A stretch of 38,088 nt of DNA from an uncultured Collinsella sp. Its GTDB lineage: Bacteria; Actinomycetota; Coriobacteriia; Coriobacteriales; Coriobacteriaceae. Location of the stretch: assembly GCA_902461085.1 (NCBI GenBank), contig CABPWH010000014.1, positions 1 through 38,088 of the forward strand, written 5' to 3'. A model generated the notes under the pieces. That model was not told the origin of the DNA. It did not search any database and saw only the letters and a list, made by a program, of their open reading frames with translations. Every line of letters starts with the position of its first letter. Position 1 is the first letter of the stretch. Shown here one piece after another: positions 23,738 to 31,499 of this stretch. The translations under genes and the position numbers were made by a program.

Positions 23738-24619
23738 ATGGAGTTTGTTCTTGATAACGGTTCTATTCGCGTAGCACTGAGCACGGCTGGCGGATCGTTC
23801 ACTTCTATTGCGGCCAACGGCCGTGAGTACCTGTGGCAGGGTGACCCGGCGGTCTGGTCGGGCCAGGGACCCATTTGTTTCCCGATCTGCGGCGGCCTTC
23901 GTGACGGTCGCGCAATGACCATGGGCGGCCGCGAGGTCAAGCTTGCCCGTCACGGCTTTGCTCGCAAACAGGAGTGGAAGCTCGAGGAGCAGGGCGACAA
24001 CATGGTCGCGCTGAGCCTAAGCTCTGCCGACCATGCCGAGTTGCTCGATCAGTACCCGTATCCGTTTAAGATCGTTGCTCGTTACACGATCGATGCGGAG
24101 AAGGTGGCCGTGTCGTACGAGGTGACCAATGAGGGCACCGAAGACATGCCGTTCTTTGTGGGCGGTCACCCTGGCTTTAAGTGCCCGCTTGACGAGGGCG
24201 AGTCCTATGACGACTACGAGCTCCGTTTTGAGCAGCGCGAGGCCGCCGAGCTCTGTACTGCCGTTCCCTCGACGGGCCTGATTGATGTTGAGCATCGCAG
24301 CAAGAACCCGATGGTTGGCCATGACCTGCCGCTGACCCACGAACTCTTTGACTTCGCAGAGACCATCTTTGACGTGCTCGAGAGCCGCGTGGTTACGCTG
24401 ACCAAGAAGACCGAGGACAAGGGCGTGCGCCTGACGTTCCCCGATATGCCGTACCTGATTGTGTGGAGCAAGCCCGAGGGCGACTTTGTGGCTGTTGAAC
24501 CGTGGGGTGGTCTGTCCACCTGCTCCGATGAGGACGATATTCTGGAGCACAAGCGTGGCTGCCTGGTGGCCAAGCCGGGAGAGACCGTTGCCCGCGGTTT
24601 TGAGATCGAGATCCTTTAA
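23738..24619 (+). CDS. lacX: Aldose 1-epimerase-like protein (LacX type)
   Basis: A 293-aa protein of the galactose mutarotase-like fold. Seen are LWQGDPAVWSGQGPICFPICGGLRDG and ARHGFARKQEW near the N-terminus, FFVGGHPGFKCPL in the middle (His for catalysis) and VAVEPWGGLS near the C-terminus (the conserved Glu). Proteins of this kind occur as LacX in lactococcal lac operons, where the precise role is not settled. A mutarotase for galactose-6-phosphate or a related hexose is plausible. Start chosen at 23738 because AGGGAAGG precedes it; the open frame extends 33 bp further. It lies between lacB and lacC on the same strand. Confidence 0.88.
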   Translation: MEFVLDNGSIRVALSTAGGSFTSIAANGREYLWQGDPAVWSGQGPICFPICGGLRDGRAMTMGGREVKLARHGFARKQEWKLEEQGDNMVALSLSSADHAELLDQYPYPFKIVARYTIDAEKVAVSYEVTNEGTEDMPFFVGGHPGFKCPLDEGESYDDYELRFEQREAAELCTAVPSTGLIDVEHRSKNPMVGHDLPLTHELFDFAETIFDVLESRVVTLTKKTEDKGVRLTFPDMPYLIVWSKPEGDFVAVEPWGGLSTCSDEDDILEHKRGCLVAKPGETVARGFEIEIL

Positions 24620-24672
24620 CGAGTTATCGTATGTTTGGGGCGGGTTATGCCGCCCCGGAACAGGAGTTCAAC

Positions 24673-25608
24673 ATGATTCTGACCGTTACCATGAACCCGT
24701 CGATTGATACGCGCTATCAGCTCGACAAGCTGATCATCGACGACGTGAACCGTGTGACGCCCGAAAAGACCGCTGGCGGCAAGGGCCTCAACGTGAGCCG
24801 TGTGCTGCTGCAGTTGGGCGACGATGTGCTCGCGACCGGTCTGCTCGGCGGACACATGGGTGCCTATATGGCCGAGCTTATGGATGCCGACGGCGTCAAG
24901 AACGACTTTGTGCCCATCGCCGGTGAGACGCGCATTTGCCTGAATATTCTGCACGAGGGTAATCAGACCGAGCTTTTGGAGAGCGGCCCGCAGATCGCCC
25001 CGGCCGAGCTCGAGGCCTTTACGGCCAAGTTTGCCGAGCTTGCCGCCAAGGCAGATGTCGTGACGCTTTCGGGCTCGCTGCCGCGTGGCGTCGATGCCGG
25101 CTACTATGCCGAGCTCGTCAAGATCGCCGAGGAGGCGGGCGCCAAGGTGCTGCTCGATACCTCGGGTGCATCGCTGGAGGCCGCGCTGGAGTCCGACGCT
25201 AAGCCTGAGCTCGTAAAGCCCAACCTGACCGAGATTAACGGCCTACTGGGTACGTCCTTTACGACCGATGATGTCGATGCTCTGCGCGAGGCGCTTGCCG
25301 CCGATGACCGTTTTGCCGGTATCCCCTGGGTTGTCGTTTCGATGGGCGCTGCCGGTTCGGTGGGCTTCCATGAGGGCCGCGCGTTCCGCGCCAAGACGCC
25401 CGCGATTGCGGCTGTGAACGCGACGGGTTCCGGCGACTCGACCATCGCCGGCTTTGCACATGCCATTGCTGCTGGTGCCGACGACGTCACGGTGCTCAAG
25501 ACCGCCAATACCTGCGGCAAGCTCAACGCCATGGATCCCAAGACCGGCCACCTGGTCATGGACCGCTGGGACGAGGTCTACAACAGCGTTGTCGTGACTG
25601 AACTGTAG
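24673..25608 (+). CDS. lacC: Tagatose-6-phosphate kinase (PfkB family)
   Basis: A 311-aa sugar-phosphate kinase. N-terminal ILTVTMNPSIDTRYQL and TAGGKGLNVSRVLLQLG are the substrate-binding blocks of the 1-phosphofructokinase/LacC group. NATGSGDSTIAGF near residue 260 holds the catalytic Asp and anion hole. In this operon, after lacAB, the substrate is most likely tagatose-6-phosphate, giving tagatose-1,6-bisphosphate; 1-phosphofructokinase is the main alternative. Start: AGGAG six bases before the ATG at 24673. No aldolase follows directly; the matching aldolase gene is 7 kb away at 32638. The end is followed by a palindrome acting as probable terminator. Confidence 0.9.
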   Translation: MILTVTMNPSIDTRYQLDKLIIDDVNRVTPEKTAGGKGLNVSRVLLQLGDDVLATGLLGGHMGAYMAELMDADGVKNDFVPIAGETRICLNILHEGNQTELLESGPQIAPAELEAFTAKFAELAAKADVVTLSGSLPRGVDAGYYAELVKIAEEAGAKVLLDTSGASLEAALESDAKPELVKPNLTEINGLLGTSFTTDDVDALREALAADDRFAGIPWVVVSMGAAGSVGFHEGRAFRAKTPAIAAVNATGSGDSTIAGFAHAIAAGADDVTVLKTANTCGKLNAMDPKTGHLVMDRWDEVYNSVVVTEL

Positions 25609-25609
25609 G

Positions 25610-25637
25610 GTTACGCGGTTTTACCAAACCGCGTAAC
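25610..25637 (+). terminator. Probable terminator after lacC
   Basis: GTTACGCGGTTT and AAACCGCGTAAC form a perfect 12-bp stem with a TACC loop, starting just after the stop. There is no U-run, so a structural or partial terminator role is possible. Confidence 0.5.
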
Positions 25638-25650
25638 GGCGCGACGCTGC

Positions 25651-25748
25651 AAACGCCCCTAAGCGGCAATCTGACGTTCAATCGTCGGGCATGACCAAAA
25701 GGTCAATGCCCTCCTCTTTCACGTCACCTTGCTCGCTTAGGGGCGTTT
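25651..25748. ncRNA. Structured intergenic element with closing stem and two inner hairpins
   Basis: A perfect 15-bp closing stem (25651-25665 with 25734-25748) encloses hairpin GACG-TTCAAT-CGTC (25673-25686) and a 10-bp bulged hairpin with an AAAA tetraloop (25687-25711). On + the closing stem ends GCGTTTTCGC. It could be a stable small RNA, a 3' stabiliser or a two-way terminator between lacC and galT. I recognise no known family. Confidence 0.4.
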
Positions 25749-25789
25749 TCGCTGTCGTTGCCAAGACACCGGCGTTGCCTTGGTCGCAA

Positions 25790-25860
25790 GTAGTCATTGG
25801 GGACGCTCTTTAATGACTAGTCGTTTAAGAACGCCCCTTAAGAATGACCCCAATGACTAC
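25790..25860. repeat. Intergenic repeat S2 with 13-bp inverted ends
   Basis: GTAGTCATTGGGG (25790-25802) and CCCCAATGACTAC (25848-25860) frame an interior that holds, inverted, the 22-bp core of S1. It lies beyond the galT stop, and the rest of the 25609-25947 gap shows nothing further. Confidence 0.7.
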
Positions 25861-25947
25861 ACTCAAAAACGGCGCCCGTCGGCGATGTTGCCGGCGGCGT
25901 TGTCGTGTAGACGCCATTTGTTGAGTGCGTGCGTTCGAGCTCGCGTG

Positions 25948-27576
25948 CTACAGCGAGTCGATAAAGCGCTGCTGGGCGGCGCGTCCCGCCTCGTCCCACT
26001 TAAAGACGCCGGCGTTGTCGAGCACGTGGCCAAACACCACGCCGACCTCTTCGTGCAGGATGTCGATGGCGTTGTCGGTCGTAAGCTCGTCGGCGCGGCG
26101 GGCAAAGACGTCCTCGGCCCACGCGGCATGGCTGCGACAAAGATCATCGATCTCGAGCGCACCGGCAAGATCGTAGCTGGCATCGACCTTGGCTGCCAGC
26201 AGATGCTCACGGACAGCGCCAAGCTCGGGAACCAGGCGCGGCGGAAGAATGGCCAGGCCCATGACCTCGATCAGGCCGATGTTCTCCTTCTTGATGTGGT
26301 GGTACTCAGCATGCGGGTGGAATACGCCCAGCGGATGCTCGTCAGTCGTGATGTTGCAGCGAAGCGCCAGGTAGGCCTCGTAGACTTCGCCGCCGGCATT
26401 GCCGCGCGAGTCGACGCGGCGGATGACGGGCGTCACGGTGTTGTGCGCCACGCCGTCGGCTGTGTGCGCGATGACGCCCACGGACTCATCGGTCCACTCG
26501 CGCCAGGCGAGGATAATCTTCTCGGCGGCGTCGAGCAGCTGGGCGCGGTCGTGCGAGCGCAGTCGCAGCACCGAGAGCGGCCACTGCAACACGGTACCGC
26601 TGACCTGGTCAAAGCCGGGCACGCTAAACTGCGAGACCTCGGCGGCATGCATCATGGGGAACTCGTGTGCGCCGCCCTGGAAGTGGTCGTGCGACAAGAT
26701 CGAGCCGCCCACGATAGGCAGGTCGGCGTTGGAGCCAATAAAGTAGTGCGGGAACAGGTCCACAAAGTCGAGCAGGCAGGTCAGGCCCTTGCGGTCGACG
26801 TGCATCGGACGATGCTCGGAGCTCATGGCAATGCAGTGCTCGTTAAAGTACGCGTACGGGCTGTACTGGAAGCCCCAGCGCTCGCCGTCGAGCTCAATGG
26901 GGATAACACGCAGATTCTGGCGGGCGGGGTGGGCGCCGCCGTCGGCTGCGGCGGAGCGTCCAGGGTAGCCCTCGTTCTCGATGCACAGCTGACAGGCGGG
27001 ATACTTCTCGCCCGTGTTTTTGGCGGCGCCGGCCGCGGCAATGTCGCGCGGGTCCTTCTCGGGCTTCGACAGGTTGATGGTGATTTCCAGGTCGCCCCAG
27101 TTGGTGGGGGTGCTCCATTTGATGTTGCGCGCGATGGCGGCACGGCGCACGTAGCCGGCGTCGCAGCACAGGCCGTAGAACCAATCGGTCGCGGCGCGGG
27201 GCTCGTTGACGCCCATGCGGCCGTTGAACTCCTCGTTTACAACCGAAGGCCTCGGCATGAGCGCGCCCATGATGCGCATGGCGATACGGTCGCGGCCCGA
27301 TGCCGTGTCCTCGGCAGCACCGTTGGCAACAGCCGCCTCGGCAAGCGCGGCAAGTGTGCCTTCAAGGTCAAAGTTGGGCAGGGTGTCGGGGTGCAAGAGC
27401 GAAATCTTCTCGATCTTGAGCGCCCAGGCCATGTCGAGCGCCGGGCCCGTAGCACCGATGCACTCGAGAATGGTGTTATACGCCCAGATGCGATCGTCCT
27501 GGCCGATCATCGATCGGTGGATAGCGTACTCGATCAGGTTCTGCGCGGCCTCGCGCACGTCAGTCATTACAGCCAT
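25948..27576 (-). CDS. galT: Galactose-1-phosphate uridylyltransferase (Gram-positive type)
   Basis: A 542-aa enzyme of the longer GalT group common in Gram-positives. It exchanges UMP between UDP-glucose and galactose-1-phosphate in the Leloir pathway. Key blocks: GSNADLPIVGGSILSHDHFQGG (the active His region of this type), NLRVIPIELDG, HPHAEYHHIKKENIGLIEVMG and NEEFNGRMGVNEPRAATDWFY. The start overlaps the end of galK by 10 bp, so translation is probably coupled. It is the last gene of the galK-galT operon on the minus strand. No galE is present in the window, so epimerisation must be encoded elsewhere. Confidence 0.93.
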   Translation of the reverse strand: MAVMTDVREAAQNLIEYAIHRSMIGQDDRIWAYNTILECIGATGPALDMAWALKIEKISLLHPDTLPNFDLEGTLAALAEAAVANGAAEDTASGRDRIAMRIMGALMPRPSVVNEEFNGRMGVNEPRAATDWFYGLCCDAGYVRRAAIARNIKWSTPTNWGDLEITINLSKPEKDPRDIAAAGAAKNTGEKYPACQLCIENEGYPGRSAAADGGAHPARQNLRVIPIELDGERWGFQYSPYAYFNEHCIAMSSEHRPMHVDRKGLTCLLDFVDLFPHYFIGSNADLPIVGGSILSHDHFQGGAHEFPMMHAAEVSQFSVPGFDQVSGTVLQWPLSVLRLRSHDRAQLLDAAEKIILAWREWTDESVGVIAHTADGVAHNTVTPVIRRVDSRGNAGGEVYEAYLALRCNITTDEHPLGVFHPHAEYHHIKKENIGLIEVMGLAILPPRLVPELGAVREHLLAAKVDASYDLAGALEIDDLCRSHAAWAEDVFARRADELTTDNAIDILHEEVGVVFGHVLDNAGVFKWDEAGRAAQQRFIDSL

Positions 27577-28772
27577 GCCGCGTAAGCCCCCTTGTCAGAA
27601 ATTGCGTAGTGGCGGGCAGAGCCCTCGCCCAGCCAGCTGTTCATCTTGGTGATGAAGGTATCGACCAGATCGAGCGGCACGAAGGCCTGGATGGTACCGC
27701 CAAAGCCGCCGCCGTGAATACGAACGGCGCCACGGCCGTCGAGCACATGCTCGGCAAGAGCAAGTGCGTACATGGAAGGCTGCTCGGCACCCAGTTTGGC
27801 AACAACATTCTGCAGGTACATGGCAGAGCTGGCGCCGGACTCGCGCGTCAGGACCAGGAACTGATCGATGTCGCCGGCGTTCAGGGCCGCCCAGCGCTTA
27901 TCGACCAGGCCATTCTCGTACCAGTAGTGAACGGCGCGCAGGCAGGCACGGTCGCCCAGCTTGGCGCGCAGCTCGGGGAGCTTGGCGTCAAAGTCCGCCA
28001 CGTTTATCTCGCACAGGCGTGCCTTGCCAAACTCGGCAGCGACGTCCTGCATCTCGCGCGGAACGGCGGCGTAGTCGTCGGTAGCTGCCACATGGTCGGC
28101 GCCAACCTTAACGAGCACGAGCGCATAACCGTGATCCTCAAAATTGAGCTCGAGCTTCTGGGTTTTAGGCTGAGCCTGGTCCTCAAAGTCCATGTAGGCA
28201 AGGCCGCCCAGGCACACAGCGGCCTGGTCCATCAGACCGCAGGGCTTGCCGTAATAGTTGTTCTCGGTGCGCTGGCTCATCTGGGCGAGGGCGACGGGCT
28301 CGATGGCGGGCGCGCCCCAGAGCGTCTCCATGGCACGACCGTACGCGGCCTCGACGGCGGCAGAGCTGGAAAGGCCGCCACCCGAGGGGACGGAGCAAGT
28401 GAAGGCGAAGTCGAAGCCGTGGGGCTCAACACCAAGCGCTGCGATTTCGTGGGCCATGCCGCGGACGAGGCTCGCGGACGTGCCCTTCTCGGACTCCTGA
28501 ACGTCTAGCGTGTCGAGTGCGATCTCAAACGTGGGATAGCCCTCGTCGGCAACACGAACCTTGTTGGTGTCGGTCGCCACGGCAATGCCGTCGACAGCGA
28601 CATCGAGCGAGCCGGCGATAACGTGGCCGCCCTCGTGGTCGGTGTGGTTGCCACTGATCTCGGAACGGCCGGGTGCGTGCACATAGAGCACCTGGCGGTC
28701 GCCGATGGGGCCAAACTCCTCCTCAAACAGCTTGGTGAGCGTGGCGAGTGTCTTTTCGTCGGGGGTGGTCAT
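27567..28772 (-). CDS. galK: Galactokinase
   Basis: A 401-aa GHMP kinase that phosphorylates galactose at C1. The signature APGRSEISGNHTDHEGG is near residue 35 (a variant of the usual GRxNLIGEHTDY). The ATP loop is CSVPSGGGLSSSAA near 120. The C-terminal motif is RIHGGGFGGTIQAF. Start chosen at 28772 because GGAAAGGA lies five bases upstream; a longer frame begins at 28844. First gene of the operon with galT. Upstream are two LacI-type operators (28814-28830 and 28882-28898) and a paired 21-bp box, shared with the divergent GalR-like gene. Confidence 0.93.
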   Translation of the reverse strand: MTTPDEKTLATLTKLFEEEFGPIGDRQVLYVHAPGRSEISGNHTDHEGGHVIAGSLDVAVDGIAVATDTNKVRVADEGYPTFEIALDTLDVQESEKGTSASLVRGMAHEIAALGVEPHGFDFAFTCSVPSGGGLSSSAAVEAAYGRAMETLWGAPAIEPVALAQMSQRTENNYYGKPCGLMDQAAVCLGGLAYMDFEDQAQPKTQKLELNFEDHGYALVLVKVGADHVAATDDYAAVPREMQDVAAEFGKARLCEINVADFDAKLPELRAKLGDRACLRAVHYWYENGLVDKRWAALNAGDIDQFLVLTRESGASSAMYLQNVVAKLGAEQPSMYALALAEHVLDGRGAVRIHGGGFGGTIQAFVPLDLVDTFITKMNSWLGEGSARHYAISDKGAYAAWL

Positions 28773-28813
28773 GGGAGTCCTTTCCTTGGCGCGTACGGGT
28801 GAGTTTTGCGTCG

Positions 28814-28830
28814 TTATGAGTACGTTAACA
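28814..28830. promoter_or_regulatory. LacI/GalR-type operator 1, galK
   Basis: TTATGAGTACGTTAACA, 42 bp before the galK start codon, in the leader. Confidence 0.75.
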
Positions 28831-28881
28831 ACTTGAAGCGGCATGAACCCAAGTGTTCACGATACCGCACGTTACGGGCTA

Positions 28882-28898
28882 TGTTAACGTACTCATAA
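28882..28898. promoter_or_regulatory. LacI/GalR-type operator 2, galK promoter
   Basis: TGTTAACGTACTCATAA, the same sequence in reverse, overlapping a -10 candidate TGTTAT (28900-28895, minus strand) with TTCTCA (28923-28918) as possible -35. Confidence 0.75.
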
Positions 28899-28927
28899 CA
28901 CATCGCTTGTCACTTTTTGAGAATCTG

Positions 28928-28957
28928 GTAATCGGTAGAAATACAGCCGTGAACGGT
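28928..28957 (-). promoter_or_regulatory. Paired 9-bp box, 21-bp period (LytTR-like), galK
   Basis: Minus strand: ACCGTTCAC (28957-28949) and ACCGATTAC (28936-28928), offset 21 bp, ending 4 bp before the proposed -35 of galK. Confidence 0.5.
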
Positions 28958-29003
28958 ACTGTCGTATGGACTTATAAAGCAGAAGAGATGCAGGTCGAAA
29001 AAG

Positions 29004-29018
29004 TAGAGTACGTTAACA
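29004..29018. promoter_or_regulatory. LacI/GalR-type operator 3 (autoregulation)
   Basis: TAGAGTACGTTAACA, matching operators 1 and 2, 93 bp before the repressor start. Confidence 0.7.
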
Positions 29019-29111
29019 TGCGTCCGACGATAGCGGGCCTCGGCGCGGGATGTATTTCTGCCCGGGCCGGCATTCACGCTATTCAGATCTCGCAAGGGTG
29101 AAGGTGATCCT

Positions 29112-30143
29112 GTGGCAAGGCGCCCGTCCAACGATACAGGTACGCGTCCGGTTTCCATGGCCGACGTCGCCCGCGCTGCTGGCGTTTCGCAGCAGACGGT
29201 TTCGCGCGTCGCCAACGGCTTGCCCAACGTGAACGAGCAGACGCGCCAGCGCGTGCAGGCCGCCATGCAAGAGCTCGGCTTTCGTCCGAGTTATGCCGGT
29301 CGCTCGCTGCGCGACGGTCGTTACCATTCGGTCGGCCTGTGCGTCAACGATGTCACCAAGTTTGGCAACCTCTCAATGATCGACGGCATCGCCAGCGCTG
29401 CTCGCGAGCATAATTGCGCCATCACGCTGGTCGAGATGTCCAAGACCGAGGAGTTTTCGCTTGCCGAGGCAACGCGTCGCATGGCCGCACTGCCCGTGGA
29501 CGGCATCATTATCGGCATGAGTCGCATGGCGCCTGATTTTGAGACGTTTGATCCACTGCCGGGCATTGGTACGGTCATCGTTACCATGTACGCGCATCCG
29601 CGGGTGACCACGGTCGATTCCGACCATTACGGCTGCTCGCTCTTGCTTATGGATCACCTGTTTGAGCTGGGGCACGAGCAAATTCGCTATATTGGCGGCC
29701 CGTCGTTCTCGGTTGACGAGCAATTTCGTCGCGCCGGTTGGCAGGATGCACTCGAGCGTAAGCACATCGAGCCGGCAGAGCCGCTCGAGGGAGACTGGTC
29801 TGCCAACAGCGGTTACGAGGCCGGTAGGTATCTGGCCGAACACGACCGCACCATGACGGCGATTTACGCGGCAAACGATCAGATGGCAAATGGCGCAATT
29901 GCAGCGCTGCGCGATAGCGGCTTGCGCGTGCCCGAGGACGTAAGCGTGGTGGGCGTCGATGACTCGCTCGACGACTTTGTCGCGCATAACGAGCTCACGA
30001 CCGTTCGATTCGATTTGCATCAGCGGGGACGCGAGGTGTTCGAGCATGCGGTTCCCGAGGCGGGTACGGCGGGCAAAACCGTCGCCATTCGCATTCCCGG
30101 TCAGCTTATCGTTCGACATACCACGGCAGCGCCTCACGTATAG
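29112..30143 (+). CDS. galR: LacI/GalR-family repressor of the galKT operon
   Basis: A 343-aa repressor starting at a GTG after AAGGTGATCCT. The helix-turn-helix is MADVARAAGVSQQTVSRVAN, with Gln-Gln at the specificity positions. The sensor domain follows the plan of the three lac repressors: VDGIIIGMSRMAPDF, TTVDSDHYG, YAANDQMANGAIAAL and DVSVVGVDD. It is divergent from galK-galT, and three operators of one type (TATGAGTACGTTAACA) lie in the shared 339-bp region, two towards galK and one towards itself. The effector is probably galactose or a galactose phosphate (inference). The gene name rests on context only. Confidence 0.9.
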   Translation: MARRPSNDTGTRPVSMADVARAAGVSQQTVSRVANGLPNVNEQTRQRVQAAMQELGFRPSYAGRSLRDGRYHSVGLCVNDVTKFGNLSMIDGIASAAREHNCAITLVEMSKTEEFSLAEATRRMAALPVDGIIIGMSRMAPDFETFDPLPGIGTVIVTMYAHPRVTTVDSDHYGCSLLLMDHLFELGHEQIRYIGGPSFSVDEQFRRAGWQDALERKHIEPAEPLEGDWSANSGYEAGRYLAEHDRTMTAIYAANDQMANGAIAALRDSGLRVPEDVSVVGVDDSLDDFVAHNELTTVRFDLHQRGREVFEHAVPEAGTAGKTVAIRIPGQLIVRHTTAAPHV

Positions 30144-30158
30144 TTTGTGCAGGTCAAC

Positions 30159-30174
30159 GGCGGTATATTCCGCC
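30159..30174 (+). terminator. Weak hairpin after the galR-like gene
   Basis: GGCGG-TATATT-CCGCC, 15 bp after the stop, without a U-run. Confidence 0.3.
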
Positions 30175-30272
30175 TCAATAACAATCGATAAGGATGCTGG
30201 CAGATAGCCGTGGCTATGAAGACGAGTGTTATGATAGACGGGTTCTTTTGTCTATCTAGGAGGCTTTGCCTG

Positions 30273-31433
30273 ATGGAGATCACCAAGGATATCCGCTACA
30301 TTGGCGTCGACGATCACGACATCGACCTGTTCGAGGGCCAGTACGACGTGTCCGAGAACGGTATGGCATACAACAGCTACGTTATCTTGGGCGATAAAAT
30401 CGCTGTCGCCGATTCAGTTGACGGCGGTTTTGTTGACGAGTGGCTCGGCAACCTCGAGGCCGCGCTCGACGGCCGTACGCCCGACTACCTGGTTGTCCAT
30501 CACATGGAGCCCGATCACTCCGCCGGCATTGCTGCCTTTATGGAGCGCTATCCCCAGGCGCAGATCGTGGCAAGCATGGGCGCCTTCCGCATGATGGTCA
30601 ACTACTTTGGCACCGACTTCCCCGAGCGCAAGATGGTCGTCAAAGAGGGCGATGTGCTCGATCTGGGCGGCCACAGCCTGACCTTTATCGGCGCCCCCAA
30701 CGTTCACTGGCCCGAGGTGCTGTTCTCTTACGAGGCCACCGACAAGGTGCTCTTTAGCGCCGACGGCCTTGGCAAGTTTGGTGCCAACGACATCGAGGAT
30801 CCCGAGGGCTGGGCTTGCGAGGCTCGCCGCTACTACTTTGGCATCGTCGGTAAGTTCGGCAAGTTCGTACAGGCCGTGCTCAAGAAGGCCGCCGACCTGG
30901 ACATCCAGATCATCTGCCCGCTCCACGGCCCCGTGCTGACCGAGAACCTGGGCTATTACCTCGATACCTATAACACCTGGTCGAGCTATCAGCCCGAGGA
31001 CGAGGGCATCACGATTGCCTATGCGAGCGTGTATGGCCATCTGAAGGCTGCCGTCGAGGAACTCGCATCTGCGCTTGAGGCTCGCGGCCAGAAGGTTTCC
31101 GTCTTTGACCTGGCTCGCGACGATATGGCCGAGGCCGTTGAGGATGCGTTCCGCTATGACCGTCTGGTGCTCGCCTCCATCACCTATCAGGGCGAGATCT
31201 TCCCGTTCATGAGCACCTTTATCCACACGCTTGCCGAGCACGCCTATCAGAACCGTACGGTGGCGCTTGTCGAGTCCGGTTCCTGGGCGCCTGCAGCGGC
31301 CAAGATTATGACCAAGGAGCTCGAGGGTATGAAGGACATCACCCTGACGCAGAACAAGGTGACTGTGCTGGGCTCGCTCAACGAAGCCTCGCGCGCTCAG
31401 ATCGAGGCCCTCGCCGACGAGCTGTCCAAGTAG
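30273..31433 (+). CDS. A-type flavoprotein (flavodiiron protein)
   Basis: A 386-aa FprA-type enzyme that reduces oxygen or nitric oxide to protect anaerobes. The N-terminal metallo-beta-lactamase domain (about 1-245) holds the diiron ligands His77-x-Glu79-x-Asp81 in HHMEPDHSAG, a His in GAPNVHWPE, an Asp in FSADGLG and a His in CPLHGPVL. The C-terminal flavodoxin domain starts at ITIAYASVYGHLKAAVEEL, binds FMN, and has GEIFPFMSTF. Start: AGGAGG nine bases before the ATG at 30273; the frame extends 63 bp further upstream. No rubredoxin domain is fused. It is monocistronic and unrelated in function to the sugar genes around it. Confidence 0.93.
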   Translation: MEITKDIRYIGVDDHDIDLFEGQYDVSENGMAYNSYVILGDKIAVADSVDGGFVDEWLGNLEAALDGRTPDYLVVHHMEPDHSAGIAAFMERYPQAQIVASMGAFRMMVNYFGTDFPERKMVVKEGDVLDLGGHSLTFIGAPNVHWPEVLFSYEATDKVLFSADGLGKFGANDIEDPEGWACEARRYYFGIVGKFGKFVQAVLKKAADLDIQIICPLHGPVLTENLGYYLDTYNTWSSYQPEDEGITIAYASVYGHLKAAVEELASALEARGQKVSVFDLARDDMAEAVEDAFRYDRLVLASITYQGEIFPFMSTFIHTLAEHAYQNRTVALVESGSWAPAAAKIMTKELEGMKDITLTQNKVTVLGSLNEASRAQIEALADELSK

Positions 31434-31456
31434 CGATATTTCGCTTTTAACGAGCA

Positions 31457-31495
31457 AAACCACCACAAAGGGGACAGGCACCTTTGTGGTGGTTT
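31457..31495. terminator. Bidirectional terminator between flavoprotein and DeoR genes
   Basis: Perfect 15-bp stem (31457-31471 with 31481-31495) followed by TTGTTT on +. On the minus strand the stem ends in GGTTTTG, so it can serve the convergent DeoR gene too. Confidence 0.85.
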
Positions 31496-31499
31496 TTGT

